From Puniceicoccaceae bacterium (GTDB lineage: Bacteria; Verrucomicrobiota; Verrucomicrobiia; Opitutales; Coraliomargaritaceae), in NCBI GenBank assembly GCA_007692545.1, contig REBV01000163.1, positions 1 to 35,564 on the forward strand: 35,564 nucleotides of DNA. Reading direction: 5' to 3'. This document shows positions 19,215-26,664 of the stretch, in pieces. The first letter of the stretch is position 1, and each line of letters opens with the position of its first letter. The position numbers and the translations under genes are program-made. The notes beneath the pieces were generated by a model. It worked only from the letters and a program-made list of their open reading frames with translations, did not search any database and was not told the DNA's origin.

Positions 19215-19241
19215 TTCCGAGCCACGTAGTGGCGACAAGAC

Positions 19242-19278
19242 CGGGCGCGACCTGTCCTGCATAGCTTGAAAAGCGTAG
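19242..19278. repeat. Inner 37-bp direct repeat with imperfect palindrome, left copy
   Basis: Identical to 28103-28139. The core reads CTGC-ATA-GCTT-GAA-AAGC-GTA-GCAG in this copy: two 4-bp stems around a 3x3 internal loop with a GAA tip. Read on the minus strand it encodes the spurious peptide fragment YAFQAMQDRSRP, the same in both copies. It is likely a dispersed REP-like element. Confidence 0.7.
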
Positions 19279-19333
19279 CAGAAAAGCCTGCATGTCGGCA
19301 TCCGGCTCAGCCGTGTCGTCTGCCGCCAGGTAT

Positions 19334-19495
19334 TTAGAGCTGAAGCCGCTGCCGCTCGTGTGCCAGATTAGCCGCTGTGCCCGTATCGGAAAAGTGCCCG
19401 CAGGCTGCCGTCAACAAAAGGCCGAAAAAAAGGAAAATCCGGAGTGCCGTATCTGCGAACACGCTGACATGCCGCGAAGCTGTAGGAGGCATCAT
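19334..19495 (-). CDS. Candidate small lipoprotein or membrane peptide, 53 aa
   Basis: A minus-strand frame opens with two ATGs (19495 and 19492) and ends at TAA (19334-19336). The peptide has a short polar start, then a hydrophobic stretch LRIFLFFGLLLTAACG, then a short polar tail (HFSDTGTAANLAHERQRLQL). The cysteine after LLLTAA resembles a lipobox, although threonine at -3 is not ideal. A GAGG lies just before the ATGs, well placed for the second one. No homology is recognised, and it is shorter than most gene finders accept. Signal-like organisation is suggestive, but chance is a real possibility in GC-rich DNA. Confidence 0.35.
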   Translation of the reverse strand: MMPPTASRHVSVFADTALRIFLFFGLLLTAACGHFSDTGTAANLAHERQRLQL

Positions 19496-19516
19496 TCCTC
19501 AAATTTGTGAACAGAG

Positions 19517-19530
19517 TTGAGGGTGGTCAA
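19517..19530. promoter_or_regulatory. Half-match to a RutR-like operator upstream of the pyrimidine operon
   Basis: TTGA (19517-19520), three G, then TGGTCAA (19524-19530). The right half equals the half-site of the proteobacterial RutR operator (TTGACCA-NN-TGGTCAA), but the left half is incomplete and spacing is 2 bases short. RutR controls pyrimidine breakdown in enteric bacteria. Whether a homologue acts here is unknown; a chance match is quite possible. Confidence 0.2.
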
Positions 19531-19584
19531 CCATGTTTGCACGGAATGCAAAAAGCGTAGAGTGAGATTCGGGGCAAATTTTGA

Positions 19585-19619
19585 GAACTTACAAAGTTCC
19601 GGATTATTTGTTTTATATT
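19585..19619 (+). promoter_or_regulatory. Candidate promoter with overlapping palindromic operator for the pyrimidine operon
   Basis: A perfect palindrome GAACTT-ACA-AAGTTC (19585-19599) overlaps a -35-like TTACAA (19589-19594). It is followed after 17-19 bases by -10-like TTTATA/TATATT (19612-19619). The ATG of the carbamoylase gene lies 27 bases further on. A second palindrome, TTTGCA-CGGAA-TGCAAA (19536-19552), lies upstream. Repression by a dimeric regulator bound over the -35 is a reasonable reading. Confidence 0.35.
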
Positions 19620-19646
19620 GGCGTGATCTTTGCTGATCCGTAGCTT

Positions 19647-20894
19647 ATGAACGTTTTTGTTAACCCCAAACAAACAATCGAAGAGTTAAAAGATCTTCGG
19701 TCCTTAACGGGGGATGAACACGGTGCACAGCGTGTCGCGTTTACTGAAAAATGGACAATTGCCCGGACTTGGTTACGCGAAAAGTTGGAGGCGCTTCCGG
19801 TTGAAGTGCACACGGATGCGGCTGGAAATCTTTGGGCCACGCTGAAAGGTCAATCCGAGCAGGAATTGTTGATGGGGGGGCATATTGATTCTGTCCCGAA
19901 TGGTGGATGGCTCGATGGCTGTCTCAACACCCTGACAGCCCTGGCCTCGCTGCGCCGAATTATTGAGCAATACGGCACGCAGCCGCCGGTCACCATCCGC
20001 TTGGTTGACTGGGCCGATGAGGAAGGTGCGCGCTTTGGGAAGAGTCTTTTCGGATCATCGGCCTGCTCGGGCACCTTGAATATGGATGAAGCCCGTGGCC
20101 TGACGGACGCCGATGGTATCAAGCTGGTGGATGCGCTGCGGGACTGTGGCATTGATTTTGAAAAAGTTAAGGACTCGGGGGTGGAGCTTAAAAATGCCTC
20201 AGCCTATTTGGAGCTGCATATCGAGCAGGGGCCGGTCTTATTGGATCTGGATCTGCCTTTGGGCACCGTGCTGGGCACCTTTGGGGTGGAGCGGCATGCG
20301 ATTACGTTTCACGGCCAGGCAGCACATTCCGGCAGCACGCCAATGAACCGCCGGAAAGATGCCCTCCTGGCGGCGGCCCGGATGAGCCCTGAAATCTACG
20401 CGATCACGGAGCGCCATGAGGGTGTTTGCACCATCGGTTCCTGTGTGACTAAGCCTGGGATCGTGACGAGTGTGGTTGAGCAGTGCCAGATTACTTTGGA
20501 TCAACGCCACCTGGATGCTGCGGGGCTGGCTAAAATGCTGGCAGAGGCCAAGCAGGCCAGTGCGGATTTTGCGGCGGCGGGCGATGTTACTGTCGATTGG
20601 ACCCGGCTTTGGCAGATCGAGCCCATTCTTTTCCATGAAAAATTGATTGAGCTTTGCGATCAGGCGATCACGGAAACCTGCGGAAAAACCCACCGTTTAC
20701 CCTCCGGCCCGCTGCACGATGCCGCTGAGCCCGCACGAGTCGGCATACCCACCATCATGATGTTTGTGCAAAGCCTGCATGGTATCAGCCATAATAAGAT
20801 CGAAGATACCAAAGAAGCGCACCTCGAACTGTCAGTCATCGCGTTTGATAAACTCGTCGAAAAAACCATCCACTGGCTGACGGATTCTCTATAA
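19647..20894 (+). CDS. N-carbamoyl-beta-alanine / N-carbamoyl-amino-acid amidohydrolase (M20 family)
   Basis: 415 residues. Third step of reductive pyrimidine breakdown: N-carbamoyl-beta-alanine to beta-alanine, CO2 and NH3. The dinuclear-metal ligands of the M20 carbamoylase/allantoate amidohydrolase family can be placed: His79 (GGHIDSVPNGG), Asp90 (WLDG), Glu125/126 (DWADEEGARF), His191 (LELHIEQGPVL) and His357 (SGPLHDAAEPAR). RRKDAL after HSGSTPM marks the substrate arginine region. Allantoate amidohydrolase and L-carbamoylase share this pattern, but the neighbouring PreTA and dihydropyrimidinase point to the pyrimidine role. It is the first gene of the operon, and its last codons overlap the permease remnant. 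Confidence 0.88.
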   Translation: MNVFVNPKQTIEELKDLRSLTGDEHGAQRVAFTEKWTIARTWLREKLEALPVEVHTDAAGNLWATLKGQSEQELLMGGHIDSVPNGGWLDGCLNTLTALASLRRIIEQYGTQPPVTIRLVDWADEEGARFGKSLFGSSACSGTLNMDEARGLTDADGIKLVDALRDCGIDFEKVKDSGVELKNASAYLELHIEQGPVLLDLDLPLGTVLGTFGVERHAITFHGQAAHSGSTPMNRRKDALLAAARMSPEIYAITERHEGVCTIGSCVTKPGIVTSVVEQCQITLDQRHLDAAGLAKMLAEAKQASADFAAAGDVTVDWTRLWQIEPILFHEKLIELCDQAITETCGKTHRLPSGPLHDAAEPARVGIPTIMMFVQSLHGISHNKIEDTKEAHLELSVIAFDKLVEKTIHWLTDSL

Positions 20895-21000
20895 CTACGC
20901 CTGGTTTACCGGGTTCATCCTCGCAGGTAGTCTCTACTACATCCTCACGAAGTGTCTGCCCTCAAAAACACCCTCCTATGAAACCGCCCAAGCTACCTGA
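20884..21000 (+). pseudogene. C-terminal remnant of an NCS1-type nucleobase permease
   Basis: Between the carbamoylase and aminotransferase genes a third frame reads ILYNYAWFTGFILAGSLY, then YILTKCLPSK and PSYETAQAT, ending at TGA 20998-21000. The Y-[NS]-Y-A-W-F-x-G-F block followed by a hydrophobic helix and a short polar tail is how the last membrane segment of NCS1 (Fur/Mhp1/allantoin-uracil) permeases ends. Only about 38 codons survive: a TGA in the same frame closes it at 20878-20880, inside the carbamoylase gene, and there is no start codon. The carbamoylase 3' end overlaps the fragment and the aminotransferase ATG (20978) lies inside it. I infer an original order carbamoylase-permease-aminotransferase with the permease body deleted. 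Confidence 0.6.
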
Positions 21001-22327
21001 TTACGACCACAACCCGCAGCCCTACGAAGGTCCCTCCCTTGAGGCGACCCTGCACCTACGGAAGGAATTCGTAAATCCCGGACTCTTTCTCTACTACCAG
21101 AATCCGATCATGATTGTGGAGGGTTCGATGCAATACGTGTATGATCAAAACGGGCAGCGCTATCTGGATGCTTTTGGTGGGATCGTCACGACAAGCGTTG
21201 GTCACGCTCAGCCGGATGTGGTCAAGGCAGCCAGCGAACAGATGGGCAAGATTTCCCACACCACCACGATTTACCTGAACAATGTGATCGCCGAGTATGC
21301 CGAGAAGTTAGCCAGCACGCTGCCGGGCGATTTGAAGGTCTGCTACTTCGTAAACTCTGGTTCGGAGGCCAATGACTTGGCCCTGCTGATGGCTCGACTC
21401 TACACGGGCAACTACGATGTCATCGCCCTGCGCAATTCCTACCACGGCGGTGTCGCATCGACCATGGGCCTGACCTCGCACAGCACTTGGAAGTTTAACT
21501 TCCCGCACGCTTTCGGGGTGCACCATGCCAAGCAGGCCGATACCTACCGGGGCCCCTGGGGCAAAGACGATCCCGAGGCAGGCGTCAAATATGCCGCAGA
21601 GATCTCCGATCTCATACGCTTTGGCACGCCGGGGAAAGTCGCCGGCTTTTTCGCAGAATCGATTCAAGGGGTCGGTGGTGTTGTCGTCTTTCCCGATGGC
21701 TATCTGAAAGAATCCTACCGCATCATCCGCGAAGCGGGTGGGGTCTGTATCGCGGACGAAGTACAGGCTGGCTTCGGCCGCACGGGCGAAGCCTTCTGGG
21801 GCTTTGAGACGCAAGACGTGATTCCGGACATCGTGACCATGGCGAAAAGTATTGGCAATGGTGCGCCGCTGGCAGCCGTGGTGACCACGCCGGAGATTGC
21901 GGCCACCTTGCAGCAACGTATTCACTTCAATACCTTCGGGGGCAATCCGGTATCCTGTATCATCGGCAAAACGGTGCTCGAAGTGATCGAGCGGGATGGA
22001 CTCCAGGCACGCTGCGCGGTCCTCGGTGAGCGCTTATTGCAGGGCCTGCACAAACTGATGAACAAATACAGTATCATCGGGGATGTTCGCGGCAAGGGCC
22101 TGATGGTCGCGATGGAGCTGGTGCTGGATCGCGAAAGTAAAGAGCCCGCCAAAGCCCGCACCGCAGCGGTCTTTGAAGCGACGAAAGATCTCGGCCTGCT
22201 GATCGGCAAGGGTGGCCTGGATGGCAATGTTCTCCGTATCACGCCCCCCATGTGCATCCACGAGGCCGACATCGATTTCCTACTGGAGGTGCTCGACTGC
22301 GCCTTTGAACAAACCAAAGCAAGCTGA
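20978..22327 (+). CDS. Class III aminotransferase, probable beta-alanine:pyruvate (AGXT2-like)
   Basis: 449 residues of PLP fold type I. Probably moves the amino group of beta-alanine (from uracil) or beta-aminoisobutyrate (from thymine) to pyruvate or glyoxylate, giving malonate or methylmalonate semialdehyde. The PLP phosphate loop is NSGSEAND (126-133), the Asp that pairs with the pyridine nitrogen is Asp260 (CIADEVQAGFGRTG), and the Schiff-base lysine is Lys290 (TMAKSIGNGAPL). The ending VLRITPPMCIHEADID is typical of AGXT2-type enzymes. The upstream MmsA-type dehydrogenase partner four genes on consumes its product. The ATG lies inside the permease remnant, 83 bases after the carbamoylase stop. 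Confidence 0.88.
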   Translation: MKPPKLPDYDHNPQPYEGPSLEATLHLRKEFVNPGLFLYYQNPIMIVEGSMQYVYDQNGQRYLDAFGGIVTTSVGHAQPDVVKAASEQMGKISHTTTIYLNNVIAEYAEKLASTLPGDLKVCYFVNSGSEANDLALLMARLYTGNYDVIALRNSYHGGVASTMGLTSHSTWKFNFPHAFGVHHAKQADTYRGPWGKDDPEAGVKYAAEISDLIRFGTPGKVAGFFAESIQGVGGVVVFPDGYLKESYRIIREAGGVCIADEVQAGFGRTGEAFWGFETQDVIPDIVTMAKSIGNGAPLAAVVTTPEIAATLQQRIHFNTFGGNPVSCIIGKTVLEVIERDGLQARCAVLGERLLQGLHKLMNKYSIIGDVRGKGLMVAMELVLDRESKEPAKARTAAVFEATKDLGLLIGKGGLDGNVLRITPPMCIHEADIDFLLEVLDCAFEQTKAS

Positions 22328-22355
22328 GCCCGCCACGGGACGAACCCTCAAAACT

Positions 22356-23819
22356 ATGCCACTGCAACCACGACTCGACCCGAATACCGCCGCTGCCAAC
22401 ATGGCAGAACTGGAACCCGCATACACCGCCCAGCAGGCGAGAGTGGAAGCCAACCGTTGCCTGTTTTGTTTTGACGCGCCCTGTATCACCGCCTGCCCGA
22501 CGGGTATCGACGTCCCCGCTTTCATTAAGAAAATCTCCAGCGACAATTTAACCGGTGCGGCTCGAACGATTCTCGAAGCCAACGTCCTGGGCGGGAGTTG
22601 TGCCCGTGTTTGCCCGACCAAGGAGCTCTGCGAGGGGGCTTGTGTGCTGATGGATCGCGACGAGCAACCGATCAAAATCGGTCGACTCCAGCGCCATGCC
22701 ACGGACCATGTATTTGATAACAAAATCGAGGTGCTTAAGCCGGCTCCTGCCAGGAGCGGTCAAAGGGTCGCTCTGATCGGGAGTGGCCCGGCCAGCCTTG
22801 GCTGCGCGGCAGAGCTCGTTCAGATGGGCCACGAAGCGGTTGTTTTCGAGAAGAAGCCACAGGCCGGTGGACTCAACACCTACGGGATCGCTTATTATAA
22901 ATTAACCCCGCAAGTCAGCCTGGAGGAAATCGGCATGATCCAGAATCTCGGCGTGGAATTTCGCTGTGGGGTGGAAGTCGGCAAAGATATTTCCATGGAC
23001 GAGTTGCTCGAAAGCTACGATGCGGTCTTTCTGGGACCGGGGCTGGGGCAGGCGCGCTCACTAGACATCCCGGGCGAGGACTTGCCGGAAGTATTAGAGG
23101 CGCTCCAGTTTATCGAGCAATTTCACACCGATCCCCTGCATCAGGTTCCGGTTGGCCGTCACGTGGTTGTCATCGGTGCGGGCAATACGGCCATCGATGC
23201 CGTCACGCAAGCCAAACGCCTGGGAGCCGAGACCGCGACGATCGTCTATCGCCGCAGCGAAGCCAGTATGCCGGCTTACGATTTTGAATACGATCTGGCC
23301 AAAAAAGATGCCTGCGAATTTGTTTTCAATGCGGCTCCGGTTGAAATTCTGGCCAGTGCCGGGGCCGTCTCTGGCATCCGCCTGATCCGGACACAAGTGG
23401 ACAGCCAGGGTCAGTTAAGCCGGATCGAAGGCTCTGAGTTTGAGCTCCCGTGCGATATGGTCTTAAAGGCATCGGGGCAAATGAAGCAAACCGCACTGCT
23501 GCAAAAACTCTTGCCGGATCTGATCCTCGACTCCGGTGGGCGTATCCAAATTGATCCGACGAACGGCCGCACCTCGCATCCAAAAGTCTATGCGGGCGGT
23601 GACGCTGCCAACGGCGGACGGGAAGTCGTCAACGCCGTCGCTGAGGGCAAGAAGGCCGCTTGGGGCATACATCTATCGTTTACCGGCGAAACGAGGCAAG
23701 GGCCGATCCAGCCTTCCCGCTTGGGCGTCATCGGAAGCCCCATCGGCTCGGGCTTTGACCAACCGGTCCGGGTGAGAGAACTCGAAGCCGCCTACCACAC
23801 GAACCAAACAGGAAAATAA
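22356..23819 (+). CDS. preT: NAD-dependent dihydropyrimidine dehydrogenase, subunit PreT
   Basis: 487 residues, electron-input subunit of the bacterial dihydropyrimidine dehydrogenase that reduces uracil or thymine with NADH. The N-terminal Fe-S domain has the cysteine runs RCLFCFDAPCITACPTGID and GGSCARVCPTKELCEGAC. It is followed by a glutamate-synthase-like reductase with an FAD loop (VALIGSGPASLGCAAEL) and an NAD loop (VVIGAGNTAIDA), ending in GDAANGGREVVNAVAEGKKAA. The frame is open upstream into the aminotransferase gene, but the ATG at 22356 gives the standard MPLQPRLDPN-type start. PreA follows after 2 bases and the two act as a heteromer. Confidence 0.95.
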   Translation: MPLQPRLDPNTAAANMAELEPAYTAQQARVEANRCLFCFDAPCITACPTGIDVPAFIKKISSDNLTGAARTILEANVLGGSCARVCPTKELCEGACVLMDRDEQPIKIGRLQRHATDHVFDNKIEVLKPAPARSGQRVALIGSGPASLGCAAELVQMGHEAVVFEKKPQAGGLNTYGIAYYKLTPQVSLEEIGMIQNLGVEFRCGVEVGKDISMDELLESYDAVFLGPGLGQARSLDIPGEDLPEVLEALQFIEQFHTDPLHQVPVGRHVVVIGAGNTAIDAVTQAKRLGAETATIVYRRSEASMPAYDFEYDLAKKDACEFVFNAAPVEILASAGAVSGIRLIRTQVDSQGQLSRIEGSEFELPCDMVLKASGQMKQTALLQKLLPDLILDSGGRIQIDPTNGRTSHPKVYAGGDAANGGREVVNAVAEGKKAAWGIHLSFTGETRQGPIQPSRLGVIGSPIGSGFDQPVRVRELEAAYHTNQTGK

Positions 23820-23821
23820 TT

Positions 23822-25132
23822 ATGGCTGATCTCTCCATCAACTTCGCCGGCATCAAGTCTCCCAACCCATTTTGGGTCGCCTCGGCACCGCCTTCCAACA
23901 CAGCTTACCAGTGCAACCGCGCCTTTGAGGCCGGGTGGGGTGGGGTCGTCTGGAAAACGATTGGCGATCCCATCGTCAATGTCAGCTCGCGCTATTCGGC
24001 TCATACGATCGCAGGCGTGCAGATGGCCGGCTTCAATAATATCGAGCTGATCAGCGACCGCTCAATCGAGACCAATTTTAGAGAGATCAAAGCTTGTGCC
24101 GAAGCCTGGCCGGATCGCGCAGTGATTGCTTCGCTGATGACGGATACCCGGGAGAACTGGCATGAGATGATGCAGCGTGCGGTCGATGCCGGAGCGGCGG
24201 GGGTTGAACTTAATTTCGGTTGTCCGCACGGTATGTGTGAACGTGGCATGGGCTCGGCTGTTGGCCAGAACCCGGATGTGATGGAAACGATTGTGGGCTG
24301 GGTGATGGAGGTGGCGCAGATTCCGGTGATCGTTAAATTAACCCCGAATATCACTGATGTGACCGTGCCGGCCCGCGCGGCTATGCGGGCGGGTGCCAAT
24401 GCGATTTCATTGATCAATACCATCAATAGCATCACCCAAGTCGATCTGGATCGGCTCATTCCAGAGCCCTATGTCGACGGTAAATCCGCGCACGGGGGCT
24501 ACTGTGGACCTGCCGTCAAGCCTATCGCGTTGAACATGTTGGAGAGCTGCGCTTCCGACCCGGAGATTGACATCCCGATATCAGGGATCGGCGGGATCAG
24601 TAATTGGCGGGATGCGGCCGAGTTTATCGCGTTGGGTTCCGGCAGTGTGCAAGTCTGCACCGCCATTATGCACTACGGCTTTCGTATCGTTGAAGATATG
24701 ATTGAGGGCCTCAGCAGCTATCTGGACAGCAAGGGCATGCAGTCGATAGCCGACTTGCAGGGTAAGGCGGTCAAGACGGTGGATCGTTGGGAGAACCTGA
24801 ACCTCAACTACAAGCGTATCGCTGAAATCGATTACGATAGCTGTATTGGTTGTAATCTCTGCTACGTCGCCTGTGAGGACGGCGCTCACCAGGCCATTGC
24901 TCTGACCGAACCCGGCGCCCGCGGTCTCGGCCCGGGGCGTCTGCCGGGCAAACCGATTCCGGAAATTAAAGAAGTCGAATGCGTGGGCTGCAATCTCTGC
25001 TCAATTGTCTGCCCGGTTGAGGATTGCATCAGCATGGTTGATGTTGAAAGCGGAAAAGCGCCGATGTCCTGGAAAAATTATCAGGATGGCCTCGCTGCCG
25101 GCAGTATCGAACCGATCCCCGCGCACCACTAA
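23822..25132 (+). CDS. preA: NAD-dependent dihydropyrimidine dehydrogenase, subunit PreA
   Basis: 436 residues, catalytic subunit. The FMN barrel (about 1-310, dihydroorotate dehydrogenase-like) carries LNFGCPHGMCERGMGSAVGQ. Cys134 in the GCPHG motif corresponds to the general-acid cysteine (671) of mammalian DPD, so the active site looks complete. Two [4Fe-4S] clusters follow: Cys341/344/347/351 (CIGCNLCYVAC) and Cys387/390/393/397 (CVGCNLCSIVC). It starts 2 bases after preT, so coupled synthesis of the pair is likely. The ring-reducing step commits uracil and thymine to degradation. Confidence 0.96.
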   Translation: MADLSINFAGIKSPNPFWVASAPPSNTAYQCNRAFEAGWGGVVWKTIGDPIVNVSSRYSAHTIAGVQMAGFNNIELISDRSIETNFREIKACAEAWPDRAVIASLMTDTRENWHEMMQRAVDAGAAGVELNFGCPHGMCERGMGSAVGQNPDVMETIVGWVMEVAQIPVIVKLTPNITDVTVPARAAMRAGANAISLINTINSITQVDLDRLIPEPYVDGKSAHGGYCGPAVKPIALNMLESCASDPEIDIPISGIGGISNWRDAAEFIALGSGSVQVCTAIMHYGFRIVEDMIEGLSSYLDSKGMQSIADLQGKAVKTVDRWENLNLNYKRIAEIDYDSCIGCNLCYVACEDGAHQAIALTEPGARGLGPGRLPGKPIPEIKEVECVGCNLCSIVCPVEDCISMVDVESGKAPMSWKNYQDGLAAGSIEPIPAHH

Positions 25133-25158
25133 TCATACCACAACCACACCCACCACTT

Positions 25159-26658
25159 ATGCCAATTGATACACTCCTCCCCGTGCCGAACTTTACCGGT
25201 GGTGAATGGATGATTCCAGAGACCACTGAAACGACCCCGGTTTATAACCCATCCACGGGCCAAAAAATCGCCGAGACCCCCATGTGCGGGGCTGAATTGG
25301 TGGATGCAAGCGTGCGTAATGCCCACGAGGCCTTCGCCGACTGGTCGGAAACACCGCCGGTTGAGCGCATCCGTGTATTGTTTCGCTACAAGATGTTACT
25401 CGAAGATAATTTCGAAGCGATTGCCGCAATCATCACCCGCGAGCATGGGAAAAATCTGGCCGAAGCCCGCGGTGACATCCGCCGGGGTATCGAAGTGGTC
25501 GAGTATGCCTGTAGTATTCCGGAGCTGATGAAGGGTGAGATACTGGAGAATGTCGCCCGGGGCATCGATTGCGAAATGGTCAAACAACCGCTCGGCGTCT
25601 GTGTCGGTATTTGCCCTTATAATTTCCCGGCGCTCGCTCCGATGTGGATGTACCCGATGGCCATTGCGACGGGAAATACCTTTATATTTAAACCCAGCGA
25701 GAAAGTGCCGCTCACGGCCATTCGTCTGATCGAGCTACTGCAGCAGGCCGGACTCCCGCCGGGTGTGCTGAATATTATCCATGGCGGCCGCGAGTGTGTC
25801 GACGCCTTACTCGTGCATCCACTGGTCCGAGCCATCTCTTTTGTCGGTTCGTCACCGGTCGCCAAATACGTTTATGAGAAGGGTATTCAGCACGGCAAGC
25901 GCGTGCAGGCCGCCGGCGGGGCTAAGAATTATGTCTTTGTCCTGCCCGATGCCGATATGGCCAATACTGCGGGCGGGCTCAACGATGCGGCCTTTGGTTG
26001 CGCCGGGCAGCGATGTATGGCCGGTTCCACTGCGGTTTTGATTGGTAAAGCAGCTGACCGTTTGATTAAGCCCTTGAGCGACATTGTCTCCAGGATTCAA
26101 GTCGGCCCGACCGACCGGGGCACCGGTGGCACGATGGGTGCCGTGATCAGCCCCGCCCACCGCGACCGGGTGAGTCGACTTTTGGAAGGTGGTGTGAAAG
26201 AGGGTGCCGATCTCCTGATTGATGGGCGAGGCGTCGTCGTCCCGGAAGAGCCGAACGGATTCTATCTCGGGCCATCGATTGTGGATCGGGTTGAGTCCAG
26301 GATGGAGATCGCCCGCGAGGAAGTCTTTGGGCCGGTCCTGAATCTGATGCGCTTTGATGATTTGGAAGCCGCCATTGAACTCGCCAACCATACCCCATTT
26401 GGCAATGGTGCCTGTATCTACACGCAGTCCGGCAGTGCAGCCCGGGAGTTTAAGCACCGTATCAAAGCCGGCATGGTCGGCATCAACGTGGGCGTGCCTG
26501 CACCGCTGGCTTACTTCCCTTTTTCCGGTTGGGACTATTCCTTTTTCGGCGATCTACACCTCCAGGGGCGCGAGGGCGTCCTCTTCTACACCCGCCACAA
26601 AGTGACGACTTCGCGCTGGTTCAGCTACGGCGAAGGCGACATCTGGCACAAAGATTAA
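25159..26658 (+). CDS. mmsA: CoA-acylating (methyl)malonate-semialdehyde dehydrogenase
   Basis: 499 residues of the ALDH superfamily, MmsA branch. Converts malonate semialdehyde (from beta-alanine) to acetyl-CoA and CO2, or methylmalonate semialdehyde to propionyl-CoA. The oxyanion Asn155 is in CPYNFPALAPMWMYP, and the catalytic Cys286 is in FGCAGQRCMAGS. The AAGGAKNYVFVLPDAD motif, where E268 of ordinary ALDHs is replaced by N257, is the mark of CoA-dependent MmsA. The tail QGREGVLFYTRHKVTTSRWF is also diagnostic. Valine catabolism uses the same enzyme, but here it sits between PreA and dihydropyrimidinase, so it is the last step of pyrimidine carbon flow. Confidence 0.94.
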   Translation: MPIDTLLPVPNFTGGEWMIPETTETTPVYNPSTGQKIAETPMCGAELVDASVRNAHEAFADWSETPPVERIRVLFRYKMLLEDNFEAIAAIITREHGKNLAEARGDIRRGIEVVEYACSIPELMKGEILENVARGIDCEMVKQPLGVCVGICPYNFPALAPMWMYPMAIATGNTFIFKPSEKVPLTAIRLIELLQQAGLPPGVLNIIHGGRECVDALLVHPLVRAISFVGSSPVAKYVYEKGIQHGKRVQAAGGAKNYVFVLPDADMANTAGGLNDAAFGCAGQRCMAGSTAVLIGKAADRLIKPLSDIVSRIQVGPTDRGTGGTMGAVISPAHRDRVSRLLEGGVKEGADLLIDGRGVVVPEEPNGFYLGPSIVDRVESRMEIAREEVFGPVLNLMRFDDLEAAIELANHTPFGNGACIYTQSGSAAREFKHRIKAGMVGINVGVPAPLAYFPFSGWDYSFFGDLHLQGREGVLFYTRHKVTTSRWFSYGEGDIWHKD

Positions 26659-26664
26659 ATCATT

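Larger units (their letters stand above)
19033..19646. other. 614-bp gap between sucrose and pyrimidine clusters
   Basis: No long gene is present. From left to right it holds the REP-like composite (19042-19140), the orphan tRNA-Asp end (19149-19214), a 29-base hairpin (19211-19239), the 37-bp repeat (19242-19278), a possible short minus-strand lipoprotein ORF (19334-19495), and operator- and promoter-like signals (19517-19619) ahead of the carbamoylase gene. The plus-strand frame at 19292-19510 has no recognisable content. Confidence 0.7.

Noticed and set aside
19292-19510. 72-codon plus-strand frame in the gap
   Set aside because: Its content is unlike any protein I know and is cysteine/arginine-rich by composition. 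The opposite strand has the more protein-like short frame.
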